From NCBI GenBank assembly GCA_041691815.1, contig JBEPTZ010000056.1:1-27743 (forward strand): a stretch of DNA of 27,743 nt, given 5' to 3'. The translations under genes and the position numbers were made by a program. The DNA comes from 70-18 sp041691815 (GTDB lineage: Bacteria; Pseudomonadota; Alphaproteobacteria; Acetobacterales; Acetobacteraceae). Positions 1 to 8,070 of the stretch are shown one piece after another (the stretch's first letter is position 1; the number at the start of each line of letters is the position of its first letter). The notes beneath the pieces are model-generated. The model was not told the DNA's origin, made no database searches, and saw only the letters and a list, made by a program, of their open reading frames with translations.

Positions 1-409
1 ACACCAGCGTGACGCCGAGCGCCACCTTCGACCAGATGCCGAGGCCGAACCACAGCGTGAAGATCGGCGCCAGCACCACGCGGGGCAGCGCGTTGGCGCC
101 CTTCACGTAGGGGTCGAACACCGCCGCCAGCCGCGGCTTGCGGGCGAACCAGAAGCCGAAAACGATGCCGCCGAGCGAGCCGATGATGAACGCCAGTGCG
201 GATTCTTCCAGCGTGATCCACAAATTGTACCAGATGCTGCCTTCCTTGAACCACTCGACGATCTGGCTGGCGACACCGGCCGGGGTGGCGAAGAAGAAGG
301 CGATGTTCTTCGGGTCGCCGATCAGCGTGGTGGTCGCGGCGATGTGCCAGAACAGCACCACGCCCACCGCGATGCCGATCTGGGTGGCCAGCAGGCCGAG
401 CCGCTTCAT
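1..409 (-). CDS. ABC transporter permease, nitrate/sulfonate/taurine type (partial)
   Basis: Inner-membrane permease of an ABC importer of the SsuC/TauC/NrtB type (binding-protein-dependent transport inner membrane component). Only the first 136 residues lie in the window; the gene continues past the left edge. The translation starts MKRLGLLATQIGIAV with a hydrophobic first segment (about residues 5-25). A second membrane segment follows (about 70-90). The cytoplasmic EAA-like loop is then seen as NALPRVVLAPIFTLWFGLG, which contacts the ATPase. The start ATG (409-407) overlaps the stop of the upstream ATPase gene in an ATGA arrangement, so the two are translationally coupled. The substrate cannot be told from the sequence; nitrate, alkanesulfonate, taurine, bicarbonate and riboflavin/thiamine precursors all use this subfamily. 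The periplasmic binding protein is not in view. Confidence 0.9.
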   Translation of the reverse strand, partial: MKRLGLLATQIGIAVGVVLFWHIAATTTLIGDPKNIAFFFATPAGVASQIVEWFKEGSIWYNLWITLEESALAFIIGSLGGIVFGFWFARKPRLAAVFDPYVKGANALPRVVLAPIFTLWFGLGIWSKVALGVTLV

Positions 410-1257
410 GACAGCGCCTCCGCCGCCGGCGCCTCGCCGTAGGTCTTCAGCACCTCGGTCTTCAGCATCTGCCAGATATCCCGATGGGTGGTCTGGAAGG
501 CGGCTTCCAGCTTGATCTCGCTGATGTCGCGCGGGCGGGGCAGCGGGATCGGGAAGTTGCCGATGACGCGCGCCGCCGGGCCGGCCGACATGATCACCAC
601 CCGGTCGGCCAGCGAGATCGCCTCCTCCAGGTCGTGGGTGACGAACAGCACCGCCTTGCGGTCCTCGCTCCACAGCCGCAGCAGCAGGTCGCCCATGATC
701 AGCCTGGTCTGCGCGTCGAGCGGGCCGAACGGCTCGTCCATCAGGATGATCTGCGGGTCGCGGATCAGCACCTGCGCCAGCGCCACACGCTTGCGCTGGC
801 CGCCGGAGAGCATGTGCGGATAGCGGTCGGCGAACGGCCCCAGCCCGACGCGGACCAGCCAGGCGGCGGCGCGGCGGCGGGCCTCGGCGCGCGACGTGCC
901 GGTGACCTCCAGGCCGATGGCGACGTTCTGCAGCGCGGTCTTCCACGGCATCAGCGCGTCCTGCTGGAACAGGTAGCCGGATTGGCGGTTGAGCCCGGCG
1001 AGCGGCTGGCCGAACACTTCCACCGCCCCGGCGGCCGGGGTCAGCAGGCCGGCGGAGGCGTTCAGCAGGGTGGATTTGCCGCAGCCGGTGGGGCCGACGA
1101 TGGCGACGAATTCGTTGGCGCCGACGGTGAGATTGGCCCGGTCGACCGCATGAAAGCGCTGCTTGCCGGCGACATCGAACACGATCGACACGCCGGACAG
1201 CCGGATGGCGGGCGCGAGGGACGGGGCGTCGGCAGTCGACAGCGATTCCGCGCTCAC
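406..1257 (-). CDS. ABC transporter ATP-binding protein, SsuB/TauB/NrtD family
   Basis: ATPase subunit of the importer whose permease follows. From the chosen start it has 283 residues. Visible motifs are Walker A GPTGCGKS (55-62), Q-loop FQQD (about 97-100), signature LSGGQRKRVALAQ (150-162), Walker B ILMDEP (171-176) and the H-loop histidine in FVTHDLEEA (208). The spacing and the phrase DEPFGPLDAQTR are typical of the nitrate/sulfonate/taurine subfamily. The frame is open further upstream to 1407, but I chose the GTG at 1257 because a strong ribosome binding site (AAGGAGGGA, 1265-1273) precedes it, the homologous region begins soon after, and the upstream extension is Pro/Cys-rich and unlike the family. 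The stop TGA overlaps the permease ATG by 4 bases. The gene is divergent from the RNase D gene. Confidence 0.93.
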   Translation of the reverse strand: MSAESLSTADAPSLAPAIRLSGVSIVFDVAGKQRFHAVDRANLTVGANEFVAIVGPTGCGKSTLLNASAGLLTPAAGAVEVFGQPLAGLNRQSGYLFQQDALMPWKTALQNVAIGLEVTGTSRAEARRRAAAWLVRVGLGPFADRYPHMLSGGQRKRVALAQVLIRDPQIILMDEPFGPLDAQTRLIMGDLLLRLWSEDRKAVLFVTHDLEEAISLADRVVIMSAGPAARVIGNFPIPLPRPRDISEIKLEAAFQTTHRDIWQMLKTEVLKTYGEAPAAEALS

Positions 1258-1264
1258 CCTGGCG

Positions 1265-1273
1265 TCCCTCCTT
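1265..1273 (-). promoter_or_regulatory. Ribosome binding site deciding the ABC ATPase start
   Basis: On the minus strand the sequence AAGGAGGGA sits 7 bases before the GTG at 1257. It matches the 16S 3' end almost fully. It supports the GTG start over the longer open frame reaching 1407. Confidence 0.7.
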
Positions 1274-1319
1274 TCTTCCTGTCCTAGTATCGGCGGGGCA
1301 GGGGGCTGGCAAGGGCGCG

Positions 1320-1339
1320 GCAATGTACAGTTGCATTGC
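1320..1339. promoter_or_regulatory. Candidate operator (inverted repeat) upstream of the ABC importer genes
   Basis: GCAATG (1320-1325) and CATTGC (1334-1339) are exact reverse complements separated by 8 bases. They lie in the divergent intergenic region between the ABC importer genes and the RNase D gene, about 60 bases upstream of the ATPase start. The geometry fits a dimeric regulator site. No regulator gene is adjacent, and a 6-bp arm can arise by chance, so this is tentative. An AT-rich tract with TATGAT at 1415-1420 lies further right and may hold promoters for either direction. Confidence 0.25.
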
Positions 1340-1530
1340 AGCGGGGCGGCAACCAGACCTTGCCGGTTTTTCGGCGGGCTGATACACAACGTCCGGCTGA
1401 TCGTCATAAATGGCTATGATATCAATGTATAAGCGTCAATTTCTTGTACTGAACCGCAGCGTGTCATCCGCTGCACGGCATGCCCGGCTGGTTCGGCGCA
1501 GCCGGTAACATGGCGGGCATCACACAGTTC

Positions 1531-2166
1531 ATGGCGAACGCAACCCTGCATCTGCATCGGCACGACCTGCCGGCCGACCTCGATCTTGGCCCGGTGGTGG
1601 CCGTCGATACCGAGACCATGGGCCTCGACCCGCGCCGCGACCGGCTGTGCCTGGTGCAGCTTTCGGCCGGCGACGGCCAGGCGCATATGGTGCAGATCGT
1701 GCCGCCGGAGCTCGGCGGCCGCGGTGCCGATTGCCCCAACCTGAAGCGCCTGATGAGCGACCCCGGCGTGGTCAAGCTGATGCATTTCGCCCGCTTCGAT
1801 GTCGGCACGCTGCAGAAAGCGCTCGGCATCCGCGTTGCGCCGGTGAAATGCACCAAGATCGCCGCCAAGCTGGTCCGCACCTTCACCGACCGGCACGGCC
1901 TCAAGGATTTGTGCCGCGAACTGCTCGGCGTCGACCTGTCCAAGCAGCAGCAGACCTCCGACTGGGGTGCGGCCGAGCTTTCCTCCGAGCAACTCGCCTA
2001 CGCCGCGTCGGACGTGCTGTATCTGCACGCGCTGTGGGAGCGGCTGGAGGGCCTGCTGCGCCGCGAGGGGCGGCTGGAACTGGCCGAGGAATGCTTTGCC
2101 TTCCTGCCGGCGCGCGGCCGGCTCGATGTGCTGGGCTGGGACCAGCCGGATATCTTCGCCCACTGA
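1531..2166 (+). CDS. rnd: Ribonuclease D-like 3'-5' exonuclease, short form without HRDC
   Basis: DEDDy-family 3'-5' exoribonuclease thought to trim structured RNA 3' ends. From the ATG at 1531 it has 211 residues. All catalytic elements are visible: Exo I VDTET (D26, E28), Exo II HFARFDVGTL (D90) and Exo III YAASD (Y157, D161). The protein stops soon after the nuclease domain, so the HRDC domains of the 375-residue E. coli RNase D are absent; this short form is common in alphaproteobacteria. In-frame ATGs also exist at 1480 and 1510. I chose 1531 because family members begin just before the sequence LHLHRHDLP; no strong ribosome binding site settles it. The gene sits upstream of kdsD-lptCAB, a known alphaproteobacterial neighbourhood, with a 160-base gap. 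Confidence 0.9.
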   Translation: MANATLHLHRHDLPADLDLGPVVAVDTETMGLDPRRDRLCLVQLSAGDGQAHMVQIVPPELGGRGADCPNLKRLMSDPGVVKLMHFARFDVGTLQKALGIRVAPVKCTKIAAKLVRTFTDRHGLKDLCRELLGVDLSKQQQTSDWGAAELSSEQLAYAASDVLYLHALWERLEGLLRREGRLELAEECFAFLPARGRLDVLGWDQPDIFAH

Positions 2167-2328
2167 GCAGCACCCATTGCTGCCATGCTGTTGTCGCTTT
2201 TGCGCCATATCCCCATGTGAGGGGCGCGCTTGACCGTGATCGCCGGCTGTCCCAGACAACAGGGCCAGACAGGGCAGGCGGTGTCTCCCGCGTTTTCGCC
2301 GACACCGCACCGAACGGACCCGACCGCC

Positions 2329-3309
2329 ATGACTGCCGCCGCCACGCTTGACCAGGACATCGAGACCGCGCGCGCCGTGCTGGCCACCGAGGCCGAGGGC
2401 TTGCATGCGCTGGCCGCCGCCCTCGATGGCGGCTTCCCCCGCGCGGTCGATCTGCTGTTGGGCGCCACCGGCCGGGTGGTGGTGTCCGGTATGGGCAAGT
2501 CCGGCCACATCGCCCGCAAGATCGCCGCCACCCTGGCCTCCACCGGCACCCCGGCGCTGTTCGTCCACCCGGCCGAGGCCAGCCACGGCGATCTCGGCAT
2601 GATCGTGCCGGGCGACGCGGTGCTGGCGCTGTCCAATTCCGGCGAGACCGCCGAACTGGCCGACCTGATCGCCCATGCCAGCCGCTTCGGCCTGCCGCTG
2701 GTGGCGATCACCGGGCGGGCCGGCAGCACGCTGGCCACCGCCGCTACCGTCGCGCTGGTGCTGCCGCCGGCGCGCGAGGCCTGCCCGCTGGGGCTGGCGC
2801 CGACCACCAGCACGACGATGCAACTCGCACTCGGCGACGCGCTGGCGGTGGCGCTGGTTAGTAGGCGTGGCTTCGGCGCCGCCGATTTCCGCAAGTTCCA
2901 CCCCGGCGGCAAGCTCGGCGCCCAGCTCCGGCGGGTGCGCGACCTGATGCACACCGGCGCCGCCCTGCCGCTGGCCACCCCGGCGACGCCGATGCCGGAC
3001 GCCCTGGTGCTGATGACCGAAAAGCGCTTCGGCTGCCTCGGCGTGGTCAACGACGCCGGCCGGCTGGTCGGCATCATGACCGACGGCGACCTGCGCCGCG
3101 CCATGGGCCCCGACCTGCTGGCCCGCGAGGTCGCCGCGGTGATGACCCCGAGCCCGCGCACCATCGGCCCGGAGGCGCTGGCCGCCGAGGCGCTGCACCT
3201 GATGAACGCCCGCGAACGGCCGATCACCGCCCTGTTCGTGGTCGATGCCGCCGGCCGCCCGGCCGGCATCCTGCATATCCACGACCTGCTGCGCGCCGGG
3301 GTCGCATGA
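2329..3309 (+). CDS. kdsD: D-arabinose 5-phosphate isomerase (KpsF/GutQ family)
   Basis: Converts D-ribulose 5-phosphate to D-arabinose 5-phosphate, the first committed step to Kdo for lipopolysaccharide. It has 326 residues, close to E. coli KdsD (328). An N-terminal SIS sugar-isomerase domain covers about residues 45-180 (SGMGKSGH at 53-60, SNSGET at 102-107). The family motif HPGGKLG (191-197) follows, then two CBS domains (about 205-260 and 270-325; for example MTDGDLRRAM in the first). The frame is open back to 2230, but the ATG at 2329 gives the family start. Its stop overlaps the lptC start (ATGA, 3306-3309). Together with lptC-lptA-lptB it forms an LPS biosynthesis and export operon. 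Confidence 0.95.
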   Translation: MTAAATLDQDIETARAVLATEAEGLHALAAALDGGFPRAVDLLLGATGRVVVSGMGKSGHIARKIAATLASTGTPALFVHPAEASHGDLGMIVPGDAVLALSNSGETAELADLIAHASRFGLPLVAITGRAGSTLATAATVALVLPPAREACPLGLAPTTSTTMQLALGDALAVALVSRRGFGAADFRKFHPGGKLGAQLRRVRDLMHTGAALPLATPATPMPDALVLMTEKRFGCLGVVNDAGRLVGIMTDGDLRRAMGPDLLAREVAAVMTPSPRTIGPEALAAEALHLMNARERPITALFVVDAAGRPAGILHIHDLLRAGVA

Positions 3310-4001
3310 ACGTGGCGCGCCGGCCCAGTTCGCCCGAAGCGGGTCCGCCCGAAGCGGAGCACAACAGCGCCGCATCGCACCGGCTGGACGGGGTGGCGCC
3401 GCGCCCGGTGCGCGGCGGCTCGCATGCCCGCCGCCGGCTGTTCGTTAGCCTGGCCAAGCGGCTGCTGCCGCTGGTGGCGGTGGCGCTGCTGGCGCTGGTG
3501 GCGCTGTGGCCGGAATTCTCCAGCCAGCTGGAGCAGGGCCGCTTCAGCTACCATGTCGGCACTGCCGCACCCGAGGGCGGGGCGCTGACCGATGCGCGTT
3601 ATCGCGGCGTCGACCAGCAGGGCCGGCCGTTCACCGTCACCGCCTCGATGGCCCGCCAGGTCAGCCAGGAGCGCGCCGATCTCACCGACCCGAAGGGCGA
3701 CATCACACTCGGCTCCGACGGCTGGATGATGGTGCAGGCCAAAAAGGGCGTGTACATGCAGCACAGCAACCGGCTGGACCTCTCGGGCGACGTGACGCTG
3801 TATCGCGACGACGGCACCACGCTCACCACCGACGCGGTGACGCTCGATCTGGCCGCCGGTGCGGCATCCAGCGGCGACCGGGTGCATGTGGAGGGGCCGT
3901 TCGGCACGCTGGACGCCCAGGGCTTCACCGTGCTGGATCGCGGCGCGGTGACGCAGTTCACCGGGCCGGGGCGGCTGGTGCTGAACGGAGGGACGAAATG
4001 A
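3306..4001 (+). CDS. lptC: LPS export ABC transporter periplasmic protein LptC
   Basis: Bitopic inner-membrane protein that links the LptB2FG extractor to the LptA bridge. It has 231 residues. A basic cytoplasmic N-terminus of about 50 residues is followed by one membrane helix (about 53-69, LLPLVAVALLALVALWP). A periplasmic beta-jellyroll domain follows (about 80-231) with repeated short strands such as RLDLSGDVTLYRDDGTTL. The N-terminal extension is longer than in E. coli LptC (191 residues total), which is usual for alphaproteobacteria. The assignment rests on position between kdsD and lptA as well as on fold-like features. The start ATG overlaps the kdsD stop and the stop overlaps the lptA start, both as ATGA. 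Confidence 0.9.
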   Translation: MNVARRPSSPEAGPPEAEHNSAASHRLDGVAPRPVRGGSHARRRLFVSLAKRLLPLVAVALLALVALWPEFSSQLEQGRFSYHVGTAAPEGGALTDARYRGVDQQGRPFTVTASMARQVSQERADLTDPKGDITLGSDGWMMVQAKKGVYMQHSNRLDLSGDVTLYRDDGTTLTTDAVTLDLAAGAASSGDRVHVEGPFGTLDAQGFTVLDRGAVTQFTGPGRLVLNGGTK

Positions 4002-4996
4002 ACCGGCGGTCGCTGCTGCTTCTCGCCATGCTCGGGCTGCTGGCCGGCGCCGCGCCGCAGCATGCCGCGGCCCAGGCGCTGGACCTGTCGAGCGGCGGGC
4101 CGGTGGAGGTGACCGCGCGCGGCGGCTTCGAATGGCGCGATGCCGAGCATGTGGTGATCGCCGAGGGCGACGCCCGCGCGGTGCGCGGCGAGGTGACCAT
4201 CACCGCCGACCGCCTGCTGGCCTATTACCGTAAGAAGCCCGACGCCACGCCCGCGCCGGCCGCGGCCAAAACCGATGTTGCCGGCGGCGTGCTGGGCGGC
4301 GACTCCGGCGGCAACGAGATCTTCCGGTTGGAGGCGCAGGGCCATGTGCGCATCTTCACCAAAACCGACGAGGCGGTGGGCGACAACGCCGTCTACGACA
4401 TCGACCAGGCGGTGATGGTGATGACCGGCAAGGCGCTCAAACTGACCACCCCGCAGCAGGTGATGACCGCCCGCGACAGCCTGGAATACTGGGCGCAGAA
4501 GCGCATGGCGGTCGGCCGCGGCAACGCCGTGGTGGTCACCGCCGATGGCCGCCGGCTGGCCGCCGACGTGCTGGTCGCCTATCTCGCGGCGCCGGATGCC
4601 AACGCGCCGAAGCCGCCGCCCGGCCAGTCCGCGGGCGCCCAGGACCAGACAGCGGGCAAGCTCGACCGCATCGAGGCGTTCGGCAATGTCGGGGTGCGCA
4701 CCGCCACCGACACCGCGCGCGCCGATCGCGGCATCTATGTTGATGCAACCGGCATGGCCAGGTTGATCGGCCAGGTCCGCATCACCCACGGCCAGAACCA
4801 GATCAACGGCCCGGCCGCAGATGTGAACATGCAGACCGGGGTCGCGCATATCGTCTCCAACCCGCAGGCCGGCCCGGACGGCCGGGTGCAGGGGCTGATC
4901 GTGCCCGAGGACGCCAAGAAGGGCATGACGCCGCCCGGCGTTGCGCCCCCCGGCAAGTCGCCAGTTGCACCAAAACCAGGGAGTGCCCGGCCATGA
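3998..4996 (+). CDS. lptA: LPS transport periplasmic protein LptA (long form)
   Basis: Periplasmic bridge protein that carries LPS from LptC to the outer-membrane LptD. It has 332 residues, much longer than E. coli LptA (185). A signal peptide is visible (MNRRSLLLLAMLGLLAGAA, cleavage near AAAQA at 23-27). One OstA/LptA-type beta module follows (about 34-200), interrupted by an Ala/Pro-rich insert near 82-105. A second similar stretch covers about 225-300 (KLDRIEAFGNVGVRTATDTA). The C-terminus is a Lys/Pro-rich tail. The start ATG at 3998 overlaps the lptC stop. The stop overlaps the lptB start (ATGA, 4993-4996). The two-module size may give a longer bridge unit per monomer; that is inference. 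Confidence 0.9.
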   Translation: MNRRSLLLLAMLGLLAGAAPQHAAAQALDLSSGGPVEVTARGGFEWRDAEHVVIAEGDARAVRGEVTITADRLLAYYRKKPDATPAPAAAKTDVAGGVLGGDSGGNEIFRLEAQGHVRIFTKTDEAVGDNAVYDIDQAVMVMTGKALKLTTPQQVMTARDSLEYWAQKRMAVGRGNAVVVTADGRRLAADVLVAYLAAPDANAPKPPPGQSAGAQDQTAGKLDRIEAFGNVGVRTATDTARADRGIYVDATGMARLIGQVRITHGQNQINGPAADVNMQTGVAHIVSNPQAGPDGRVQGLIVPEDAKKGMTPPGVAPPGKSPVAPKPGSARP

Positions 4997-5742
4997 CCGA
5001 TCTGCGGGTGGTGCAGGGCGGCGCCGGGCTGGTGGCCAGCGGCGTCGGCAAGACCTATCGCAAGCGCCCGGTGGTGCGCAACGTCTCGCTCAGCCTGAAG
5101 CGCGGCGAGGCGGTCGGCCTGCTCGGCCCGAACGGCGCCGGCAAAACCACCACCTTCTACATGATCGTCGGCCTGGTGCGCCCGGATACCGGCTCGATCA
5201 GCCTGGACGGCGAGGACATCACCACGCTGCCGATGTATCGCCGCGCCCGGCTCGGCATCGGCTACCTGCCGCAGGAGGCCAGCGTGTTCCGCGGCCTCAA
5301 TGTCGAGCAGAACGTGATGGCCGCCCTTGAGGTCACCGAGCCGGACGCCGACCGCCGCGAGAACATGCTGGCCGAATTGCTGGCCGAATTCGGCATCGGC
5401 CATCTGCGCCGCACCCCGGCCCTGGCGCTGTCGGGCGGCGAGCGGCGGCGGGTGGAGATCGCCCGGGCGCTGGCCACCCGCCCCAGCTACATCCTGCTCG
5501 ACGAACCGCTGGCCGGCATCGACCCGATCGCGGTCGGCGAAATCCGCGACCTGGTCTCGCACCTCAAGCATCGCGGCCTCGGCGTGCTGATCACCGACCA
5601 CAACGTGCGCGAGACGCTCGGCATCATCGACCGCGCCTATATCATGCATGACGGCCAGGTGATGATGGAAGGCGAGCCCGGCGCGGTGGTGGCCGACGAG
5701 AATGTGCGGCGGGTCTATCTGGGCGAACGCTTCACGTTATAG
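4993..5742 (+). CDS. lptB: LPS export ABC transporter ATP-binding protein LptB
   Basis: Cytoplasmic ATPase that powers LPS extraction by LptB2FG. It has 249 residues (E. coli 241). Motifs seen are Walker A GPNGAGKT (45-52), Q-loop YLPQEASVFRGL (91-102), signature LSGGERRRVEIARAL (146-160), Walker B ILLDEP (167-172) and the switch histidine in ITDHNVRETL (H203). The phrase LDEPLAGIDPIAV and the YLPQEASVFR sequence are hallmarks of LptB. It overlaps lptA by four bases and ends 121 bases before rpoN. lptF and lptG are not in the window, as is usual. Confidence 0.97.
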   Translation: MTDLRVVQGGAGLVASGVGKTYRKRPVVRNVSLSLKRGEAVGLLGPNGAGKTTTFYMIVGLVRPDTGSISLDGEDITTLPMYRRARLGIGYLPQEASVFRGLNVEQNVMAALEVTEPDADRRENMLAELLAEFGIGHLRRTPALALSGGERRRVEIARALATRPSYILLDEPLAGIDPIAVGEIRDLVSHLKHRGLGVLITDHNVRETLGIIDRAYIMHDGQVMMEGEPGAVVADENVRRVYLGERFTL

Positions 5743-5863
5743 TGCGACTCGCGGCGCAGCACGATTCTTGCTTGCAACTTCGGCGCGGCCGGGCTGCACT
5801 GCCCGCAGCGCGGGACCTCTCGCGCTGATCGACCGGTAATCGCAAGAGGCAGACCCCGCGTTC

Positions 5864-7348
5864 ATGGCTATCGGCCCCCGCCTGGACCTTCGCCAGTCCC
5901 AGACCCTGGTGATGACGCCGCAACTGCAGCAGGCGATCAAGCTGCTGCAGTTCTCCAACGTCGAGGTGGCCGCCTTCGTCGAGCAGGAACTGGAACGCAA
6001 CCCGCTGCTGGAGCGTGACGAGCGCGGCGACGACCCGGCGCCGGAGCGCCCGGCACCCGACCAGGCACCACCGCAAGCCAGCGGCGACCAGCCGATGCCC
6101 GGGGTTGCCGAGACCCTCAGCGACGAAAGCGGCCAGATCGCCAGCAACGCGCTGGATGCCGAGGGCGCCGAGAGCTACGACCCCGGCGGCGCATCCGATG
6201 GCGGCCGCGGCGCCGGCCCCGGCTTCGAGGGCGACGAGCGCGGCATCGAGGACATCGCCGAGAGTGCCGCAACCCTGCGCGAGCATCTCGGCGAGCAGTT
6301 GCGGCTGTCCTTCGCCGACGCCACCGACCGGCTGATCGGCGCCTACCTGATCGCCCTGCTGGAGCCAAGCGGCCGGCTCTCGGCGACCTCCGAGGCGCTG
6401 GCCCAGGCGATGGGCGCGCCGGTCGAGCGCGTCGAGGCGGTGCGCCAGCAGATGCGGCACTTCGACCCCACCGGCATGTTCGCCCGCGACCTGCGCGAGT
6501 GCCTGGCGGCGCAACTGGCGGAGAACAACCGGCTGGACCCGGCGATGGCGGCATTGCTGGACAACCTGGAACTGCTGGCCCGCCGCGAGCACCGGCAACT
6601 GATGCAACTCTGCGGGGTCGACGCCGCCGACCTCACCGACATGATCGCCGAACTGCGCCGGCTGGACCCCAAGCCGGGGGCCAACTGGGACGCCACGCCG
6701 CCGCAGCCGGTGGTGCCCGACGTGCTGCTGCGCGCCGGCCCGGATGGCGAGTGGCTGCTGGAACTGAACCCGGAGACCATGCCGCGGCTGCTGGTCAACC
6801 ACAGCTTCACCGCCCAGGTGCTGCCGCGCGCCAGCAAGGACGACAGGCTGTTCCTGTCCGACAAGCTGGCCACCGCCACCTGGCTGGTCAAATCGCTGCA
6901 ACAGCGGGCGCAGACCATCCTGAAGGTGGCCAGCGAGATCGTGCGCTGGCAGGACGGCTTCTTCCGCCACGGCGTCAGCCACCTGCGGCCGCTGATCCTG
7001 CGCGAGATCGCCGAGGCGGTGGAAATGCACGAAAGCACGGTCAGCCGGGTAACATCGAACAAATATATCGCCACGCCGCGCGGCATTTACGAACTTAAAT
7101 ATTTTTTTACAACTGCCATACAATCCAGCAGCGGCGGCGAAAGTCATTCGGCGGAAGCCATAAGGCACCGTATTCGCGCCCTGGTGGCCGCCGAGACTGC
7201 CGCCGATATTCTCTCCGACGATGCGATCGTTGCATCGCTGCGCAACGAGGGCGTGGACATCGCACGGCGAACCGTGGCCAAATACCGCGATGCGCTGCGC
7301 ATCCCAAGTTCGGTGCAGCGCAAACGGGAGAAGGCCGTGCCGGCCTGA
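5864..7348 (+). CDS. rpoN: RNA polymerase sigma-54 factor
   Basis: Alternative sigma factor that recognises -24/-12 promoters and needs bacterial enhancer-binding ATPases. It has 494 residues. Region I is the Gln/Leu-rich activator-interacting segment at 1-50 (LRQSQTLVMTPQLQQAIKLL). An acidic linker covers about 50-130. The core-binding domain follows (about 130-320). The DNA-binding domain carries the conserved helix-turn-helix region with NKYIATPRGIYELKYFFTT (about 400-418) and the RpoN box ARRTVAKYR (467-475) near the C-terminus. The start ATG at 5864 fits the family N-terminus. A 121-base gap from lptB may hold its own promoter. The following gene is hpf, as in most proteobacteria, but the usual ptsN is not next. 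Confidence 0.97.
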   Translation: MAIGPRLDLRQSQTLVMTPQLQQAIKLLQFSNVEVAAFVEQELERNPLLERDERGDDPAPERPAPDQAPPQASGDQPMPGVAETLSDESGQIASNALDAEGAESYDPGGASDGGRGAGPGFEGDERGIEDIAESAATLREHLGEQLRLSFADATDRLIGAYLIALLEPSGRLSATSEALAQAMGAPVERVEAVRQQMRHFDPTGMFARDLRECLAAQLAENNRLDPAMAALLDNLELLARREHRQLMQLCGVDAADLTDMIAELRRLDPKPGANWDATPPQPVVPDVLLRAGPDGEWLLELNPETMPRLLVNHSFTAQVLPRASKDDRLFLSDKLATATWLVKSLQQRAQTILKVASEIVRWQDGFFRHGVSHLRPLILREIAEAVEMHESTVSRVTSNKYIATPRGIYELKYFFTTAIQSSSGGESHSAEAIRHRIRALVAAETAADILSDDAIVASLRNEGVDIARRTVAKYRDALRIPSSVQRKREKAVPA

Positions 7349-7428
7349 ACCAACCCGCTCCCTGGCAACAGGCGGTGGGCACCCGGCAGCCGGCAGGCGG
7401 TCCCGAACCAGGACGTGAGGAAGGGCTT

Positions 7429-8019
7429 ATGCAGATCACGGTTTCGGGCAAACAGGTCGAACTGTCAGACGCGCTGCAGACGCGCGTTGCCCAGCAACTC
7501 GAGACGATTGCAGGCAAGTATTTCGACCATGCGCTGCAGGCCAAAGTCACCTTTGGCCGCGCCCGCAGCTTTTTCACCTGCGACATCAACGTGCATGCCT
7601 CGCGCGGCCTGATCCTGCGCGGCGAGGGCGAAGCCGCTGACGCCAACAGCGCCTTCGACGATGCCGCCGAACATATCGCCAAGCGCCTGCGCCGCTACCG
7701 CCGCCGGGTGAACGAACACGCCCGCGACGTTGCCGGCCGCGAACGGCCGCAGGCGGCGCGGCAGTATATCCTGCATCAGGAGGAAGAGGAGCAGGGCCAG
7801 GACAGCGCCGCCGGCGTGGTGCAGGCGGTCACCTACGCCACGGTGATCGCCGAGGCGCCGACCGAGATTTCGGTGTTGAGCGTCAGCGACGCGGTGATGC
7901 GGATGGATCTGGCCGACCAGCCGGTGATGATGTTCCGCAACAGCACCAGCGGCGAGCTGAACGTGGTGTATCGCCGCAGCGACGGCAATATCGGCTGGAT
8001 CGACCCGGCCGCCGCCTGA
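7429..8019 (+). CDS. hpf: Ribosome hibernation promoting factor, long form
   Basis: Binds the 30S decoding region and drives 70S dimerisation in stationary phase or starvation. It has 196 residues. The N-terminal S30AE/YfiA domain spans about 1-110 (MQITVSGKQVELSDALQTRV at the start). A charged linker (about 110-140) and the C-terminal dimerisation domain follow (about 140-196, with PVMMFRNSTSGELNVVYRR). The two-domain architecture marks the long form, which makes 100S ribosomes without RMF. The start at 7429 has a GAGGAAGGG ribosome binding site just upstream. It follows rpoN by 80 bases. Transcription probably ends at the hairpin at 8030-8058. Confidence 0.95.
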   Translation: MQITVSGKQVELSDALQTRVAQQLETIAGKYFDHALQAKVTFGRARSFFTCDINVHASRGLILRGEGEAADANSAFDDAAEHIAKRLRRYRRRVNEHARDVAGRERPQAARQYILHQEEEEQGQDSAAGVVQAVTYATVIAEAPTEISVLSVSDAVMRMDLADQPVMMFRNSTSGELNVVYRRSDGNIGWIDPAAA

Positions 8020-8029
8020 GCAGCTGATC

Positions 8030-8058
8030 ACCGGCCGGGAGCACGGCTCCCGGCCGGT
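8030..8058. terminator. Perfect GC-rich hairpin between convergent genes, likely bidirectional terminator
   Basis: A 13-bp perfect stem (ACCGGCCGGGAGC at 8030-8042 pairs with GCTCCCGGCCGGT at 8046-8058) closes a 3-base loop. It lies 11 bases after the hpf stop and 12 bases before the stop of the convergent DUF1150 gene. There is no clear T-run on either strand, so it may act with Rho or simply protect 3' ends. Confidence 0.75.
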
Positions 8059-8070
8059 GCTACCGCTTTA

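Noticed and set aside
2229..2258. TTGACC with a CAGACA 17 bases later, as a promoter of kdsD-lpt
   Set aside because: The -10 match is too weak to call, although a promoter in this gap is likely.
1414..3887. Very long open frames on the minus strand opposite rnd, kdsD and lptC
   Set aside because: They are antisense shadows of well-supported genes. They are rich in Arg, Gly, Gln and Ala, have no motifs, and arise because high GC content makes stop codons rare.
7040..7170. AT-rich patch inside rpoN, considered as an insertion
   Set aside because: It encodes the conserved sigma-54 sequence NKYIATPRGIYELKYFFTT. The frame is intact, so the composition follows from the protein sequence.
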